A stretch of DNA of 41,294 nucleotides from Clostridium sp. CS001. Lineage in GTDB: Bacteria; Bacillota; Clostridia; Clostridiales; Clostridiaceae. Shown here piece by piece: positions 16,053 to 25,286 of the stretch. The stretch's first letter is position 1. Each line of letters opens with the position of its first letter. A program made the position numbers and the translations under genes. Where the stretch lies: contig NZ_JAIZZN010000034.1 of NCBI RefSeq assembly GCF_020443565.1, positions 1 to 41,294 on the forward strand. Direction: 5' to 3'. The notes beneath the pieces are model-generated. The model was not told the DNA's origin and made no database searches. It saw only the letters and a program-made list of their open reading frames with translations.

Positions 16053-16901
16053 ATGATATTTGCCTCGGACCTTGATAGTACTATCATATATTCTTCAAGG
16101 CATTGTAAACTAATTAATGAAGAAAAACTCTTTCCCGTGGATTTTTATAAAGATAAATTCAGTTGCATAACTAAATCCATGGACTATACACTACAACTTA
16201 TAAATGAAAGTATGCTATTTATACCTGTTACCACTCGTTCGCAAAGTGAATATACAAGGATTAAATACTTTTACGAAGAAATAAAACCTAAGTATGCAGT
16301 AGTTGCCAATGGTGGTATCATCCTTAAGAATGGTCTAGTGCTTAAATCTTGGTCAGATATAATTTCTAGTAAGGTTAAGAAAACTGTGTCTGCTCAAGAT
16401 ATGATAAAGCTATGTAGTTTCTTTTTAGAAAGTACTCTGGTGAAATCATATAAAACCTGTGAGGACTTGTTTATTTACTCTATTATAGATGAGGACAAGC
16501 TAGACAATATGATTTATTTAGGTTATTTAAAAGAATTAGATTCTATTTGCTTAAAGCATAATTATAGCCTATCAAAACAAGGGCGAAAGGTATATATGGT
16601 ACCTAATTGTATAAATAAATACGATCCTATAAACTACATAATGCAGTTAGAAGATATAAATATGCTAATAGCTGCTGGTGATTCTCTATTAGACTACCCC
16701 ATGATTAAGCATTCAGATTATGGGATAATACCATCACATGGAGAATTGCTACATAACTTCCCTTTAGATAAGTTTACTGATAATGTATATATTACTAAAG
16801 AATCCGGTATATTTGCGGGAGAAGAAGTCTTAAGCATTGCACATCAAAAGTTCCTTGAATTTAATGGTATCTCCAGAGGTGAGGTATGCTCTTATATTTA
16901 A
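16053..16901 (+). CDS. HAD-superfamily phosphatase of the Ter-linked cluster
   Basis: This is a 282-residue protein. Motif I is DLDSTIIYS (residues 6-14, nucleophile Asp in an F-A-S-D-L-D-S-T context), motif II lies around VTTRS, and motifs III/IV are represented by K161-like QGRKVYMVP and AAGDSLLDYPM. The fold is that of Cof/SPP-type HAD phosphatases. It is last in the four-gene plus-strand operon, 17 bp after the StiP gene with AAGGA upstream. It likely dephosphorylates the product made by the PRTase-containing partners; the substrate is unknown. Confidence 0.83.
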   Translation: MIFASDLDSTIIYSSRHCKLINEEKLFPVDFYKDKFSCITKSMDYTLQLINESMLFIPVTTRSQSEYTRIKYFYEEIKPKYAVVANGGIILKNGLVLKSWSDIISSKVKKTVSAQDMIKLCSFFLESTLVKSYKTCEDLFIYSIIDEDKLDNMIYLGYLKELDSICLKHNYSLSKQGRKVYMVPNCINKYDPINYIMQLEDINMLIAAGDSLLDYPMIKHSDYGIIPSHGELLHNFPLDKFTDNVYITKESGIFAGEEVLSIAHQKFLEFNGISRGEVCSYI

Positions 16902-16904
16902 CAT

Positions 16905-16948
16905 AAAAGACCCATGCAGTTGATTTTACTCAACTACATGGGTCTTTT
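16905..16948. terminator. Bidirectional terminator between HAD gene and Ca2+-ATPase
   Basis: A 19-bp near-perfect stem, AAAAGACCCATGCAGTTGA (16905-16923) with TCAACTACATGGGTCTTTT (16930-16948), has T-runs on both strands. It serves the convergent plus and minus operons. Confidence 0.9.
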
Positions 16949-16998
16949 AGATTTACTTACTAATGGACATCTAGCCTACTTGTTTTCATAGGAAACTA

Positions 16999-19776
16999 CT
17001 AAGCTGCTATCTTTCCATCTGATTCTAACTCAACCTGCTTTTCTTTTTTTGCAAATGGTCTCATAATTAATTTTACAACTTCATTAACCACTATTACAAG
17101 TGAAGATAAAGCAAGTATTTTTAACCACATAGTAGCTGTTAACGGTACTGCATTAAAGAAGTCTGCAAATACTTCAGTTACAAATATTTGTACTACTGCA
17201 GTGGCTGCAATTATCTTTAAGAATATAGTATTCTTTGTAATATTCTTAAAGATACTATCTGTTCCAAATTCCCTACAGTTAAAGGCATTGAATAATGCAC
17301 TAAAAGCAAATAATGCGAATAGTACTGTCTGCATTTCATTTGAACCTACAGCTCCTTCTTTCGGGAATCCTGCTCCCAATATGTCAAATTTCATTTGTAT
17401 CATAATAATAGAAGTTATATACAAAGCATTGAAAATCATACTTTGCATCATTCGTTTAGTTATGATGCTTGCATTTCTATTTGTAGGTTTTCTGTTTAGC
17501 ACTGCATCTCTTACTGGTTCAAGTCCAAGAGATAGTGCTGGTGGTCCATCCATTATAATGTTAACCCATAGCAGTTGTATTGTAGTAAATGGCATTTGAA
17601 AGTCAAATATTACGGATAAAATTGCAGTTAAGAAAGCAATTATATTCACAGTTATCTGGAATTGAATAAACCTTTGGAAGTTTTCATAAATACCTCTTCC
17701 CCATTTAATTCCCTTTACAATAGTTCCGAAACTATCATCTGTTAAGATTATATCTGCTGCATTTTTGCTAACTTCAGTTCCGGCAATCCCCATAGCTATT
17801 CCTACATCTGCTTTTGTAAGAGCTGGAGCGTCATTTATTCCATCTCCTGTTACTGCTACTACTTCTCCATTACTTTGAAGAGCTTCAACTATTCTCATTT
17901 TTGTATCAGGTTTTGAACGTGCTACTATTGAAATAGTCTTTATTTCTTCTCTAAGTTCCTCTTCAGATAATGTATCTATATAAGTAGCTTCTACTGCCCT
18001 AAAGTTACCTCCTAGTAAGCCTAATTCTTCACCTATGGCAATAGCTGTATTAATGTTATCTCCCGTAAGCATTTTTGTTGCAACCCCTGCTTTTCTAGCG
18101 GTTTCTACAGCTTCTTTAACTTCAAGTCTTAACGGATCTTTTATGCCTACAAATCCTGTAAACACTAAATCTTCCTCTAATGTACCGTTCTCTGTTGCTA
18201 TTGCTACCTCTTCGTTTATATTCCCATAGGCAAAACCAAGAACTCTCATAGATTTTCTCTGTAACTTTTCAATCTCATCTAATATTTCACTTCTTCTTGC
18301 TGAATCTAACTCTACTTCCATACAATTAACATGTTCATATTTACATAGTTCTAGAATGATTTCTGGCGCACCTTTTGTTAATACTGTGTTACCTTCATCG
18401 CCTTCTATAACGGTACTCATTCTCTTGTTCTTTGAACTAAATGGAATTTGATGAGCTATTTTTGCACTTTGTCTTTCTTGCACATAATCACAATGATCAT
18501 TATATAAAAGAAGAGCACATTCTGTTGCACTACCTAAATATTTAACTTCTTTATCTTCCTTTTGAATATCTGCTGTTGAGTTTACAATACAGTTATCAAG
18601 AAAGTAGTTATTTTTATCGCTTAATTCATCTCGTTCTTTAAATTTTCCATTTAGATAAACCTTCTCTACAGTCATTCTGTTTTGAGTAAGTGTCCCTGTT
18701 TTATCTGAGCATATTACGCTTACAGATCCTATAGTTTCACAAGCTTCTTTCTTAGTAACTAATGCATTTATCTTAGCCATCTTTTGCATAGTTATTGCAA
18801 GTGTCATATTTATCATTGTTGGAAGTCCTTCAGGAACAGCTGCAACAATTAAAGCAACACATACAACAAAGGCAGTTTTAACTGGTCCAATAGAATCTAG
18901 AAATGCAAATACACCCGAGGTATCTACTGCTAAAGTATTTGCTAAAACCATCTTTATAATCATAACTATGAATAATACCGCAGCAATAGCGCTTGATATT
19001 TTTGAAATATTCGTCCCTAAATCTCCAAGTTTTGTTTGAAGTGGTGTTTGAAGATCACTTTCCTCAAGGTTCTTAGCTATCTCACCCATTTCAGAGTTAT
19101 CACCAGTAGCTGTAACTACAAAGGTAGCTCTACCATAAGCAATTAATGTTCCTCCGAAAACCATATTCTTTTGTTTTGCTGGAATAGGATCTTGTACAAT
19201 ATTTTTGCCCTTAGATTCTATACTTTCCATGTCAATTATAATTTCTGCATTTTTGTTTACATCCTCAGACTCTCCGGTAAGTATATCTTCTCTAACCATT
19301 AAATCTATACTAGTTATAAGTCTTCCATCTGCAGGAACCATATCACCTGTCTCAATTGAAACTATATCACCAGGTACCAAATCACTTTTACTTACTTGAA
19401 TAATCTTACCATTACGTAATGCTTTTACCTCTATATTCTCTGTCATCTTTGAAAGTGCGTCTGCAGCCTTTTGTGATTTCCCTTCAGTAAAAATTCCTAT
19501 GCTAATTCCTACCGCTACAGCACCTACTATACCAATAGCATCATGAAATTCTCCTACTAATGCGCTAATTCCAGCTGCCACTAACAGAATTATCATCATA
19601 GGTTCAGTTAGTGCTTCCTTCACACTGTCCCATATAGATCCTTTTTCTTGCTTAGTAAACTCATTAGCACCATACTTCTCTAATCTTTCCTTAACCTCTA
19701 AGCTCGATAATCCTTTACTACTGTCTACCTTAAGCTCTTTTAATACTTCTGAGCTTTTTTCATTAAAGTATTTCAT
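16999..19776 (-). CDS. P-type Ca2+-transporting ATPase (P2A, PacL/YloB type)
   Basis: This 925-residue cation pump would expel Ca2+ from the cytoplasm. The phosphorylation motif is CSDKTGTLTQN, the hinge is TGDGINDAPA, and TGES precedes in the actuator domain (DILTGES). Transmembrane ligands look like P2A calcium pumps: PEGLP in M4 and NIIMDGPPA in M6. There are ten predicted membrane segments. ATG 19776 is chosen because AAAGGTGG lies five bases upstream. A GTG at 19785 falls inside that RBS. The three terD genes precede it on the same strand with a 136-bp gap, and TerD proteins bind Ca2+, so a joint role in calcium homeostasis or signalling during stress is likely. Confidence 0.92.
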   Translation of the reverse strand: MKYFNEKSSEVLKELKVDSSKGLSSLEVKERLEKYGANEFTKQEKGSIWDSVKEALTEPMMIILLVAAGISALVGEFHDAIGIVGAVAVGISIGIFTEGKSQKAADALSKMTENIEVKALRNGKIIQVSKSDLVPGDIVSIETGDMVPADGRLITSIDLMVREDILTGESEDVNKNAEIIIDMESIESKGKNIVQDPIPAKQKNMVFGGTLIAYGRATFVVTATGDNSEMGEIAKNLEESDLQTPLQTKLGDLGTNISKISSAIAAVLFIVMIIKMVLANTLAVDTSGVFAFLDSIGPVKTAFVVCVALIVAAVPEGLPTMINMTLAITMQKMAKINALVTKKEACETIGSVSVICSDKTGTLTQNRMTVEKVYLNGKFKERDELSDKNNYFLDNCIVNSTADIQKEDKEVKYLGSATECALLLYNDHCDYVQERQSAKIAHQIPFSSKNKRMSTVIEGDEGNTVLTKGAPEIILELCKYEHVNCMEVELDSARRSEILDEIEKLQRKSMRVLGFAYGNINEEVAIATENGTLEEDLVFTGFVGIKDPLRLEVKEAVETARKAGVATKMLTGDNINTAIAIGEELGLLGGNFRAVEATYIDTLSEEELREEIKTISIVARSKPDTKMRIVEALQSNGEVVAVTGDGINDAPALTKADVGIAMGIAGTEVSKNAADIILTDDSFGTIVKGIKWGRGIYENFQRFIQFQITVNIIAFLTAILSVIFDFQMPFTTIQLLWVNIIMDGPPALSLGLEPVRDAVLNRKPTNRNASIITKRMMQSMIFNALYITSIIMIQMKFDILGAGFPKEGAVGSNEMQTVLFALFAFSALFNAFNCREFGTDSIFKNITKNTIFLKIIAATAVVQIFVTEVFADFFNAVPLTATMWLKILALSSLVIVVNEVVKLIMRPFAKKEKQVELESDGKIAA

Positions 19777-19912
19777 ATTATCCACCTTTCTGTAATTCTT
19801 ATAATTTTCTTTTACATTAAAATGTAGAAAATGATAAATACCTCACTTTCTACATTGCTAATTTATTGTTTCTCATAAATATATCAATACATTTATCTAT
19901 GATTGTTTTAGA

Positions 19913-20518
19913 CTATTGGTATTTTTTAATCATATCACCTAGTCCAGAAGAAGTATCCCCTTCTCCTAGGCCTACAAATTTCCATTCTCCATTATTGCGA
20001 TAAATCTCAGCAACAAATAGTCCAGTCTTATCAGCATATTGATCTGTTAAGTTGAAGCGAAGTATTTCCACATTATCTGAAGTATTTACTAAACGTATAA
20101 ACGCGTTTTGTATCATACCAAAATGCTGTTTACGCTCCTTTGCAGCATATATGTTAACTACAAAAACTAATTTAGCTATATCTCCTGGTATATTTGATAG
20201 ATCAACTGCAACTTGCTCATCATCACCATCGCCATCACCAGTAAGATTGTCTCCCATATGCTGAACACTGCCGCATTTACTTTTAAGGTTTCCAAAGTAT
20301 ACCAAGGAATCTTTTGATCTTAGCTTATCATTGGCATCTAGCATAATCACAGAAGCATCACAATCTATAGCTGCTTGTTTTCCTCCAAATAATCCCCCAA
20401 GCATCCCTTTGGCTGCTTGTTGTACTGGATCCCATCCAAGACCAACCATTACCTTTTTCAAACCTGGATTATCTTTTGTTAGGCTTATTCTTTGGCCCTT
20501 TTGTAAATTTATACCCAT
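19913..20518 (-). CDS. TerD-family calcium-binding stress protein with Gly-rich insertion
   Basis: This protein of about 201 residues has GINLQKGQRISL at the N-terminus and GLGWDP, then the Ca2+-binding acidic loop GDGDGDDEQ and the end segment [14 protein letters not shown]. Compared with its two neighbours it carries about ten extra residues (AAKGMLGGLFGGKQA) between GLGWD and the DASV strand. ATG 20518 is used because AAGGAG lies nine bases upstream; the ATG at 20527 touches that RBS. TerD proteins are cytoplasmic calcium-binding scaffolds, often membrane-associated, in the tellurite and general stress Ter system. It is third of three terD genes in tandem. Confidence 0.9.
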   Translation of the reverse strand: MGINLQKGQRISLTKDNPGLKKVMVGLGWDPVQQAAKGMLGGLFGGKQAAIDCDASVIMLDANDKLRSKDSLVYFGNLKSKCGSVQHMGDNLTGDGDGDDEQVAVDLSNIPGDIAKLVFVVNIYAAKERKQHFGMIQNAFIRLVNTSDNVEILRFNLTDQYADKTGLFVAEIYRNNGEWKFVGLGEGDTSSGLGDMIKKYQ

Positions 20519-20569
20519 TATCTCCATCTCCTTTAAATATCTATCGTACTTACTTTCTCACCTATTATT

Positions 20570-21148
20570 TTATGCATCAAGACCATAGTTTTTACAAAGG
20601 GCAGAAAGGCCTCCTTGAAAACCACTTCCTGTTGCACTAAATTTCCATTCTCCATTGTTACGATATATTTCGCAAAATACCAGAGCAGTTTCCACTGAGA
20701 AATCTTCTGATAAATCGTATCTTAATACTTCTTCATTAGTTTCTTCATTTACAACTCTTACAAATGCATTTGAAATCTGACCAAAGTTTTGCGCACGAGC
20801 TATTGCATCATGTATAGTTACAGTAATTGCAATTTTATCAATATCTGAAGGTACCTTTGCAAACTCAACAATTAATTGTTCATCATCTCCGTCACCTTCT
20901 CCAGTTCTATTATCACCAGTGTGTATGACAGCTCCTGTTGAATGCTCTAAATTATTGTAAAATATAAAATCTAAGTCATTATTAGTTTTACCATTTGAAC
21001 CTACTAAAAAGGCTGAAGCATCTAAATCAAACTCTCCTCCACCTGAATATTTATTTGTATCCCAGCCAAGCCCTATAACTGCTTTCTTCAAACTTGGGTT
21101 GCTCTTAGTTAAATCGATTTTTTGACCTTTACTTAAATTAATTGTCAT
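20570..21148 (-). CDS. TerD-family calcium-binding stress protein
   Basis: This is a 192-residue TerD domain protein with [16 protein letters not shown] at the start, [15 protein letters not shown], the acidic loop GEGDGDDEQ, and the terminal [18 protein letters not shown]. Length is canonical. AGGAGG lies upstream of ATG 21148, and the gene is 40 bp after the first terD copy, so they form one transcript. It is about two thirds identical by eye to the 21189 product, a recent duplication. Role as for other TerD proteins: calcium binding in a stress response. Confidence 0.92.
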   Translation of the reverse strand: MTINLSKGQKIDLTKSNPSLKKAVIGLGWDTNKYSGGGEFDLDASAFLVGSNGKTNNDLDFIFYNNLEHSTGAVIHTGDNRTGEGDGDDEQLIVEFAKVPSDIDKIAITVTIHDAIARAQNFGQISNAFVRVVNEETNEEVLRYDLSEDFSVETALVFCEIYRNNGEWKFSATGSGFQGGLSALCKNYGLDA

Positions 21149-21188
21149 ACTTACTCCTCCTTGAATGTTTCATTATTCAAATAGTAAT

Positions 21189-21770
21189 TTAGTCTACACT
21201 AATTCCAAAATTATTACAAAGTGCAGTTAATCCGCCCTCAAATCCACTTCCTACTGCGCTGAACTTCCATTCTCCATTGTTACGATATAGTTCTGCCACT
21301 ACTACTGCAGTTTCAATACTATAGTCTTCACTTAAATCATATCTTATTAATTCCTCATTGCTATTTTCATTAAAAATTCTTATAAATGCATTGGAAACTT
21401 GTCCAAAATTTTGACACCTTTGCGCTGCTTCATGAATAGTTACTGTAAAATTAATCTTTTCAATAGAAGAAGGCACTTTACTTAATTCAATCTTAATTTG
21501 TTCGTCATCACCATCACCATCACCAGTTTTATTGTCTCCTAAATGTGTTACAGATCCTGCAGCATCCTTTGGGTTATTGTAAAATATAAAGTCATTATCA
21601 GAAGTTACTTTCCCATTTGCACCAACCAAGAACGCAGCTGCATCTAAATCAAAGGAAGCTCCCCCATCATATTTATTAGTATCCCATCCAAGTCCAACAA
21701 TAACATTACTAAGACCTGGGTTAGATTTAGTTAAATCTACCTTCTGACCTTTTTTTAAACTAATTGCCAT
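21189..21770 (-). CDS. TerD-family calcium-binding stress protein, first of three
   Basis: This is a 193-residue TerD domain protein with [31 protein letters not shown], acidic loop GDGDGDDEQ and [24 protein letters not shown] 21770 follows AGGAGG seven bases upstream. It is the promoter-proximal gene of the terD x3 / Ca2+-ATPase series. Its 5' leader contains AGCCAC...GGCT-type short inverted repeats (about 21787-21802) and, further up, a 15-bp AT element shared with the nramp promoter. Confidence 0.93.
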   Translation of the reverse strand: MAISLKKGQKVDLTKSNPGLSNVIVGLGWDTNKYDGGASFDLDAAAFLVGANGKVTSDNDFIFYNNPKDAAGSVTHLGDNKTGDGDGDDEQIKIELSKVPSSIEKINFTVTIHEAAQRCQNFGQVSNAFIRIFNENSNEELIRYDLSEDYSIETAVVVAELYRNNGEWKFSAVGSGFEGGLTALCNNFGISVD

Positions 21771-21819
21771 AATAAATCCTCCTAAGTAGCCACTAAATTG
21801 GCTATATTAATCTGTTATA

Positions 21820-21834
21820 ATATATTATATAGTA
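21820..21834 (-). promoter_or_regulatory. 15-bp AT element upstream of terD, shared with nramp promoter
   Basis: On the minus strand the sequence is TACTATATAATATAT, identical to 22193-22207 on the plus strand. It contains a TATAAT that could be the terD -10, about 50 bp before ATG 21770. Function as a common operator is a guess, since the region is very AT-rich. Confidence 0.4.
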
Positions 21835-22183
21835 TCCAAATAATTAATTTTACTTATTAAAAATAACAAGCATATATATAATTATTTCCAAAAATTCAGA
21901 CAATAATCAATTTACCCTTGCATTTATGAAAAAGGCTTTATCTTAGTATGAATTACAAAAGATAACTCAACTCCAACAAAGCAAACTTCATTAGTATTAT
22001 TATAACACTATTTTTTAATAAACACTATGTTATGCTGTTAATTATCTCTTACTTATCTGTATACTTTTAGTGAACAAATAAGAATTTTAGACATTGTTTA
22101 TGCCATAATAGTATTTAATATCTTAAATATGTAATTGATATGAAAATTTAATATCTTTATTGTTGTGGACTTATATTGATAAA

Positions 22184-22227
22184 AATAACAACTACTATAT
22201 AATATATACTATATAGTAATTGTTATT
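22184..22227 (+). promoter_or_regulatory. Large inverted repeat before the nramp gene, possible metalloregulator operator
   Basis: AATAACAACTACTATATA (22184-22201) is the inverted copy of TATATAGTAATTGTTATT (22210-22227) with one mismatch and an 8-bp centre. It ends 18 bp before GTG 22246, so a repressor bound here would block transcription or translation. The gene codes for a manganese-type transporter, so an MntR/DtxR-type regulator is a candidate; the sequence is not a known MntR consensus. Confidence 0.5.
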
Positions 22228-22245
22228 TAGAATGGATGTGTTATT

Positions 22246-23213
22246 GTGAAATTATCATTTATTAAAAATCTGTCAAAAAAAGACCATAAACCTAAATTTA
22301 TGGCACTAGATTTTATAAAGTATATTGGACCTGGACTACTTGTTGCTGTTGGATTTATAGACCCTGGTAACTGGGCAGCAAATGTCTCTGCCGGTGCCAG
22401 TTATGGATATACTTTACTTTGGATGGTAACCCTTTCAACCATTATGCTTATTGTTCTTCAGCATAATGCTGCCCACCTTGGAATTGTTACAGGTAGTTGT
22501 ATAGCAGAAGCATCTACTTCCACATTAAACCCAAAGCTAAACAAAGTAGTCCTTGGCTCTGCTGTGCTGGCCGCAATATCAACTGCCCTTGCAGAACTTC
22601 TCGGTGGCGCTATTGCCTTAAACATGCTATTTGGTATACCTATAAAACTAGGGACTCTTCTGGTTTTAAGCTTGATTTTATGGATACATTCTTATCAATG
22701 ATAGTAGGTTGGGCTATAAATAGTGCTATGATACTTATTGCGGCAACTACTTTCTTTATGCAAAAAATTCAAGTTAATGAACTTAGTCAAGCTCAACAAA
22801 TGCTTACACCCTTGCTTGGTAGTACTGCATCAATAGTTTTCGCTTTAGCACTACTCTTTGCCGGTATTGCCTCATCTGTTACCGCTGGTATGGCGGGCGG
22901 TAGCATTTTTGCAGGAATATTTGGTGAACCTTATGATATTAACGATGTACATACTAAGCTTGGAGTTGCGATTACTTTAGTGGGTGCTGCCATAGCTATC
23001 CTTTTCATAAGTTCACCATTTAAGGGGCTCATATACTCACAGATGCTTTTAAGTATCCAACTTCCTATAACAATATTCCTCCAAATATATTTGACTTCTT
23101 CTAAAAAAGTTATGGGCAAGTATGTAAACAGCAAATTTGATAAAATAACTCTTTGGATCATTGGACTTATAGTAACTGCACTTAACGTAATGTTGTTATT
23201 AAGCTTTTTATAA
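22246..23213 (+). pseudogene. mntH: NRAMP (MntH-type) Mn2+/Fe2+ transporter with internal deletion and frameshift
   Basis: The first part, from GTG 22246, encodes TM1-TM4 with the metal-site motif DPGNW (residues about 39-43) and stops at 22699-22701. Homology resumes in another frame near 22673 as FMDTFLSMIVGWAINS and runs to 23213. Normal NRAMP proteins are about 410-430 aa; here about 100 residues are missing at the junction. The missing piece includes the TM6 MPH metal-binding motif. Neither product could transport metal. The promoter and both flanks are well preserved, so inactivation looks recent. Confidence 0.85.
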
Positions 23214-23233
23214 TAGTCTTTATAATAAAATAG

Positions 23234-23265
23234 GGGAATTGGGAGCAATAGCTTTCCCAATTCCC
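23234..23265. terminator. Bidirectional terminator between nramp remnant and M42 operon
   Basis: GGGAATTGGGA (23234-23244) pairs perfectly with TCCCAATTCCC (23255-23265). It serves the convergent transcripts, with a TTATT tract on the plus side. Confidence 0.8.
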
Positions 23266-23307
23266 TTATTAGCTTTATATGATTTTTACATGACTTTTTT
23301 ATGGGTT

Positions 23308-24261
23308 TTATATGATTTCTCTTAGTAGTTTTATAGTATCTTCTACATCCTTCATACTTATCATTTCTGATATAGAATGATTATATCTACAAGGAATCGA
23401 AATTACCCCTGTTCGTATTCCCCCTCTTTCCTTGTGTATGTTTCCGCCATCTGTCCTATCTTTTGATACGCCATATTGAACTTTAATTTCTGATCTTTGT
23501 GCTGCCATTTCTATCATTTCTTTTATTTCATGATGCATAATTAGATTAGCATCTTTTATCTTAATTATTGGGCCTTTTCCAAGTTCTAAGTTTCCTTCGC
23601 CACCAATGTAATCTCCTGTCTCTTGTGTATCTATTACAATACAATAATCTGGCTCTATAGCATAAGCCGCTGCTCTTGCTCCTCGTCCTCCAAGTTCTCC
23701 TTGAGTAGAAAATACAAAATATAATTCTCTATTAGACTCTTTGATTTCCTTTATTATTTTAAGAAGAATGTAACAACCAACCCTGTTATCCAAAGAAGGA
23801 CTCATTATCTTGTCTTCTATTTCCATTCCATCACATAAAAGGCATGCGGTTTCCCCTTCCTTAACTATCTTTAATGCCTCTTCCCTTGAAGTCACACCAA
23901 GATCTATGAATAAGTCTTCTACTTTAGGCTCTGATTTTGCAGAAGCGACCTTTCCCATAGCACCCTTTTGAAATACAACAAAATTGTGTACTATTTCTGA
24001 AGGCCGAATTTCTCCAACATTACTTACTCGTACAAATCCTTTTTCATCTATATATGTAGCTATAAGACCTATCTCATCCATATGAGCACAAAGCATTACC
24101 TTTTCGGTGCCTTTTCCTATTTTAACTATTAAATTTCCCATCTTGTCTTCTGTTATATCACAATTAACATCCTTTAACTCTTCCCTTATAGCTTCTCTAA
24201 CTTCTTCTTCATGACCACTAACGCCAAATGCACTAACTAGTTTTTCTAATATTATATCCAT
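23308..24261 (-). CDS. M42-family metallopeptidase paralogue lacking the catalytic glutamate
   Basis: This 317-residue protein has the M42 (TET aminopeptidase) fold. The metal ligands look intact: H60 (CAHMDE), D158 (LDNRVG), E189, D211 (VIDTQ) and H295 (RYNHS). The usual QEEVGxRGA motif reads TQGELGGRGA, so the first Glu, which acts as general base in M42 enzymes, is Gly188. The protein may be inactive or act as a partner in a mixed oligomer with its two operon neighbours, which retain QEE. It is third in the three-gene operon, 26 bp after the 24288 gene. Confidence 0.88.
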   Translation of the reverse strand: MDIILEKLVSAFGVSGHEEEVREAIREELKDVNCDITEDKMGNLIVKIGKGTEKVMLCAHMDEIGLIATYIDEKGFVRVSNVGEIRPSEIVHNFVVFQKGAMGKVASAKSEPKVEDLFIDLGVTSREEALKIVKEGETACLLCDGMEIEDKIMSPSLDNRVGCYILLKIIKEIKESNRELYFVFSTQGELGGRGARAAAYAIEPDYCIVIDTQETGDYIGGEGNLELGKGPIIKIKDANLIMHHEIKEMIEMAAQRSEIKVQYGVSKDRTDGGNIHKERGGIRTGVISIPCRYNHSISEMISMKDVEDTIKLLREII

Positions 24262-24287
24262 AATTAATCCTCACTTTCCTAATAATC

Positions 24288-25286
24288 TTAAAGAGTTTTT
24301 AGCCACCCAATCATAAGTCCTACTGCATTTTTATAGTCTTCCATACTTGCTACTGAAACAGAAGAGTGTATATATCTACAAGGCACTGATACTGTAGCAA
24401 CCTTTGCACCATCTTTTGACATAAGTATGGCACCTGCATCATTTCCGCCAGCAATAGCTCTCCGGAGCTGATATGGTATATCTTTTGCTTTTGCTACCTC
24501 TATTAATTCTTGTAAAATATCATCATTAAAAATACTAGTTCTATCCATAATAGATAAAGCTGGTCCTTTTCCTATTTCTGTAGCACTTAGATGCTTAGGG
24601 ACATTTGGCATATCTGCACATATAGTTCCCTCTAAGGCTACTGATATATCTGGATTTACATTATATCCAGAAACAAAAGCTCCTCGCTCTCCTACTTCTT
24701 CTTGCACATTGAAACTAACATAAAGGTCGCAATCATAACTTTCTCTTAATATTTCTATAGCCACAGCGCAGCCCATTCTATCATCAAAAGCTTTTCCCTT
24801 AACCAGTCCATCTCCAAATTCACCGTACTTCACATCAAATACTGCAAATTCTCCGATTTTAATAACCCTTTTAGCTTCCTTTTTAGAACTTAATCCTACA
24901 TCAATACAACATTGGCTAGCTCGCACATTCTTTTTTCTCTCGTCACCATTTTGTAGATGTATTGGTTTAAATCCTATTACTCCCGGTATTTTATTTTCAC
25001 CTATTAATACGACTTTAGATAAAAGTACTTTACCATTAATTCCACCTAATGCTTCAAATCTTAAAGTTCCATCTTCATTATATCCAGTAATGATAAATCC
25101 TACTTCATCCATATGAGCATCTATAAGCACCTTTTTACCCTTACCTTTTTTATGAGCGATAATATTACCCATGACGTCTACTTTCATCTCATCCACATAA
25201 TTCTTTATTTCATCTTTTATAATATCTCTTACTTCTCCCTCAAAGCCTGAAGGACCTGTAGCATTACACAGTTTTTCTAAAAGCAT
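24288..25286 (-). CDS. M42-family aminopeptidase/endoglucanase-type metallopeptidase
   Basis: This 332-residue cytoplasmic metallopeptidase of the TET type trims peptides from the N-terminus as a large hollow oligomer. Its metal and catalytic motifs are DAHMDEVG (H58), FDDRMGCA, VQEEVGERGA, with complete EE, and the late CRYIHSS. Family members often carry endoglucanase/glutamyl aminopeptidase labels; specificity cannot be read from the sequence. Its start overlaps the end of the upstream M42 gene by 10 bp. It is the middle gene of three tandem paralogues. Confidence 0.92.
   Translation of the reverse strand: MLLEKLCNATGPSGFEGEVRDIIKDEIKNYVDEMKVDVMGNIIAHKKGKGKKVLIDAHMDEVGFIITGYNEDGTLRFEALGGINGKVLLSKVVLIGENKIPGVIGFKPIHLQNGDERKKNVRASQCCIDVGLSSKKEAKRVIKIGEFAVFDVKYGEFGDGLVKGKAFDDRMGCAVAIEILRESYDCDLYVSFNVQEEVGERGAFVSGYNVNPDISVALEGTICADMPNVPKHLSATEIGKGPALSIMDRTSIFNDDILQELIEVAKAKDIPYQLRRAIAGGNDAGAILMSKDGAKVATVSVPCRYIHSSVSVASMEDYKNAVGLMIGWLKTL

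Larger units (their letters stand above)
21771..22245. other. Divergent intergenic region between terD and nramp
   Basis: These 475 bp are without a gene, over 75 percent A+T. They hold the terD leader and presumed promoter near 21820-21834 and the large palindrome at 22184-22227 before the nramp remnant. In the middle, TAACACTA...TAGTGTTT-like short repeats near 22001-22030 are too weak to call. No RNA gene or riboswitch was recognised. Confidence 0.5.

Noticed and set aside
22497-23213. 238-residue ORF as a separate transporter gene
   Set aside because: Its first 60 residues are out-of-frame translation of the nramp start; only the rest is NRAMP, so it is one broken gene.
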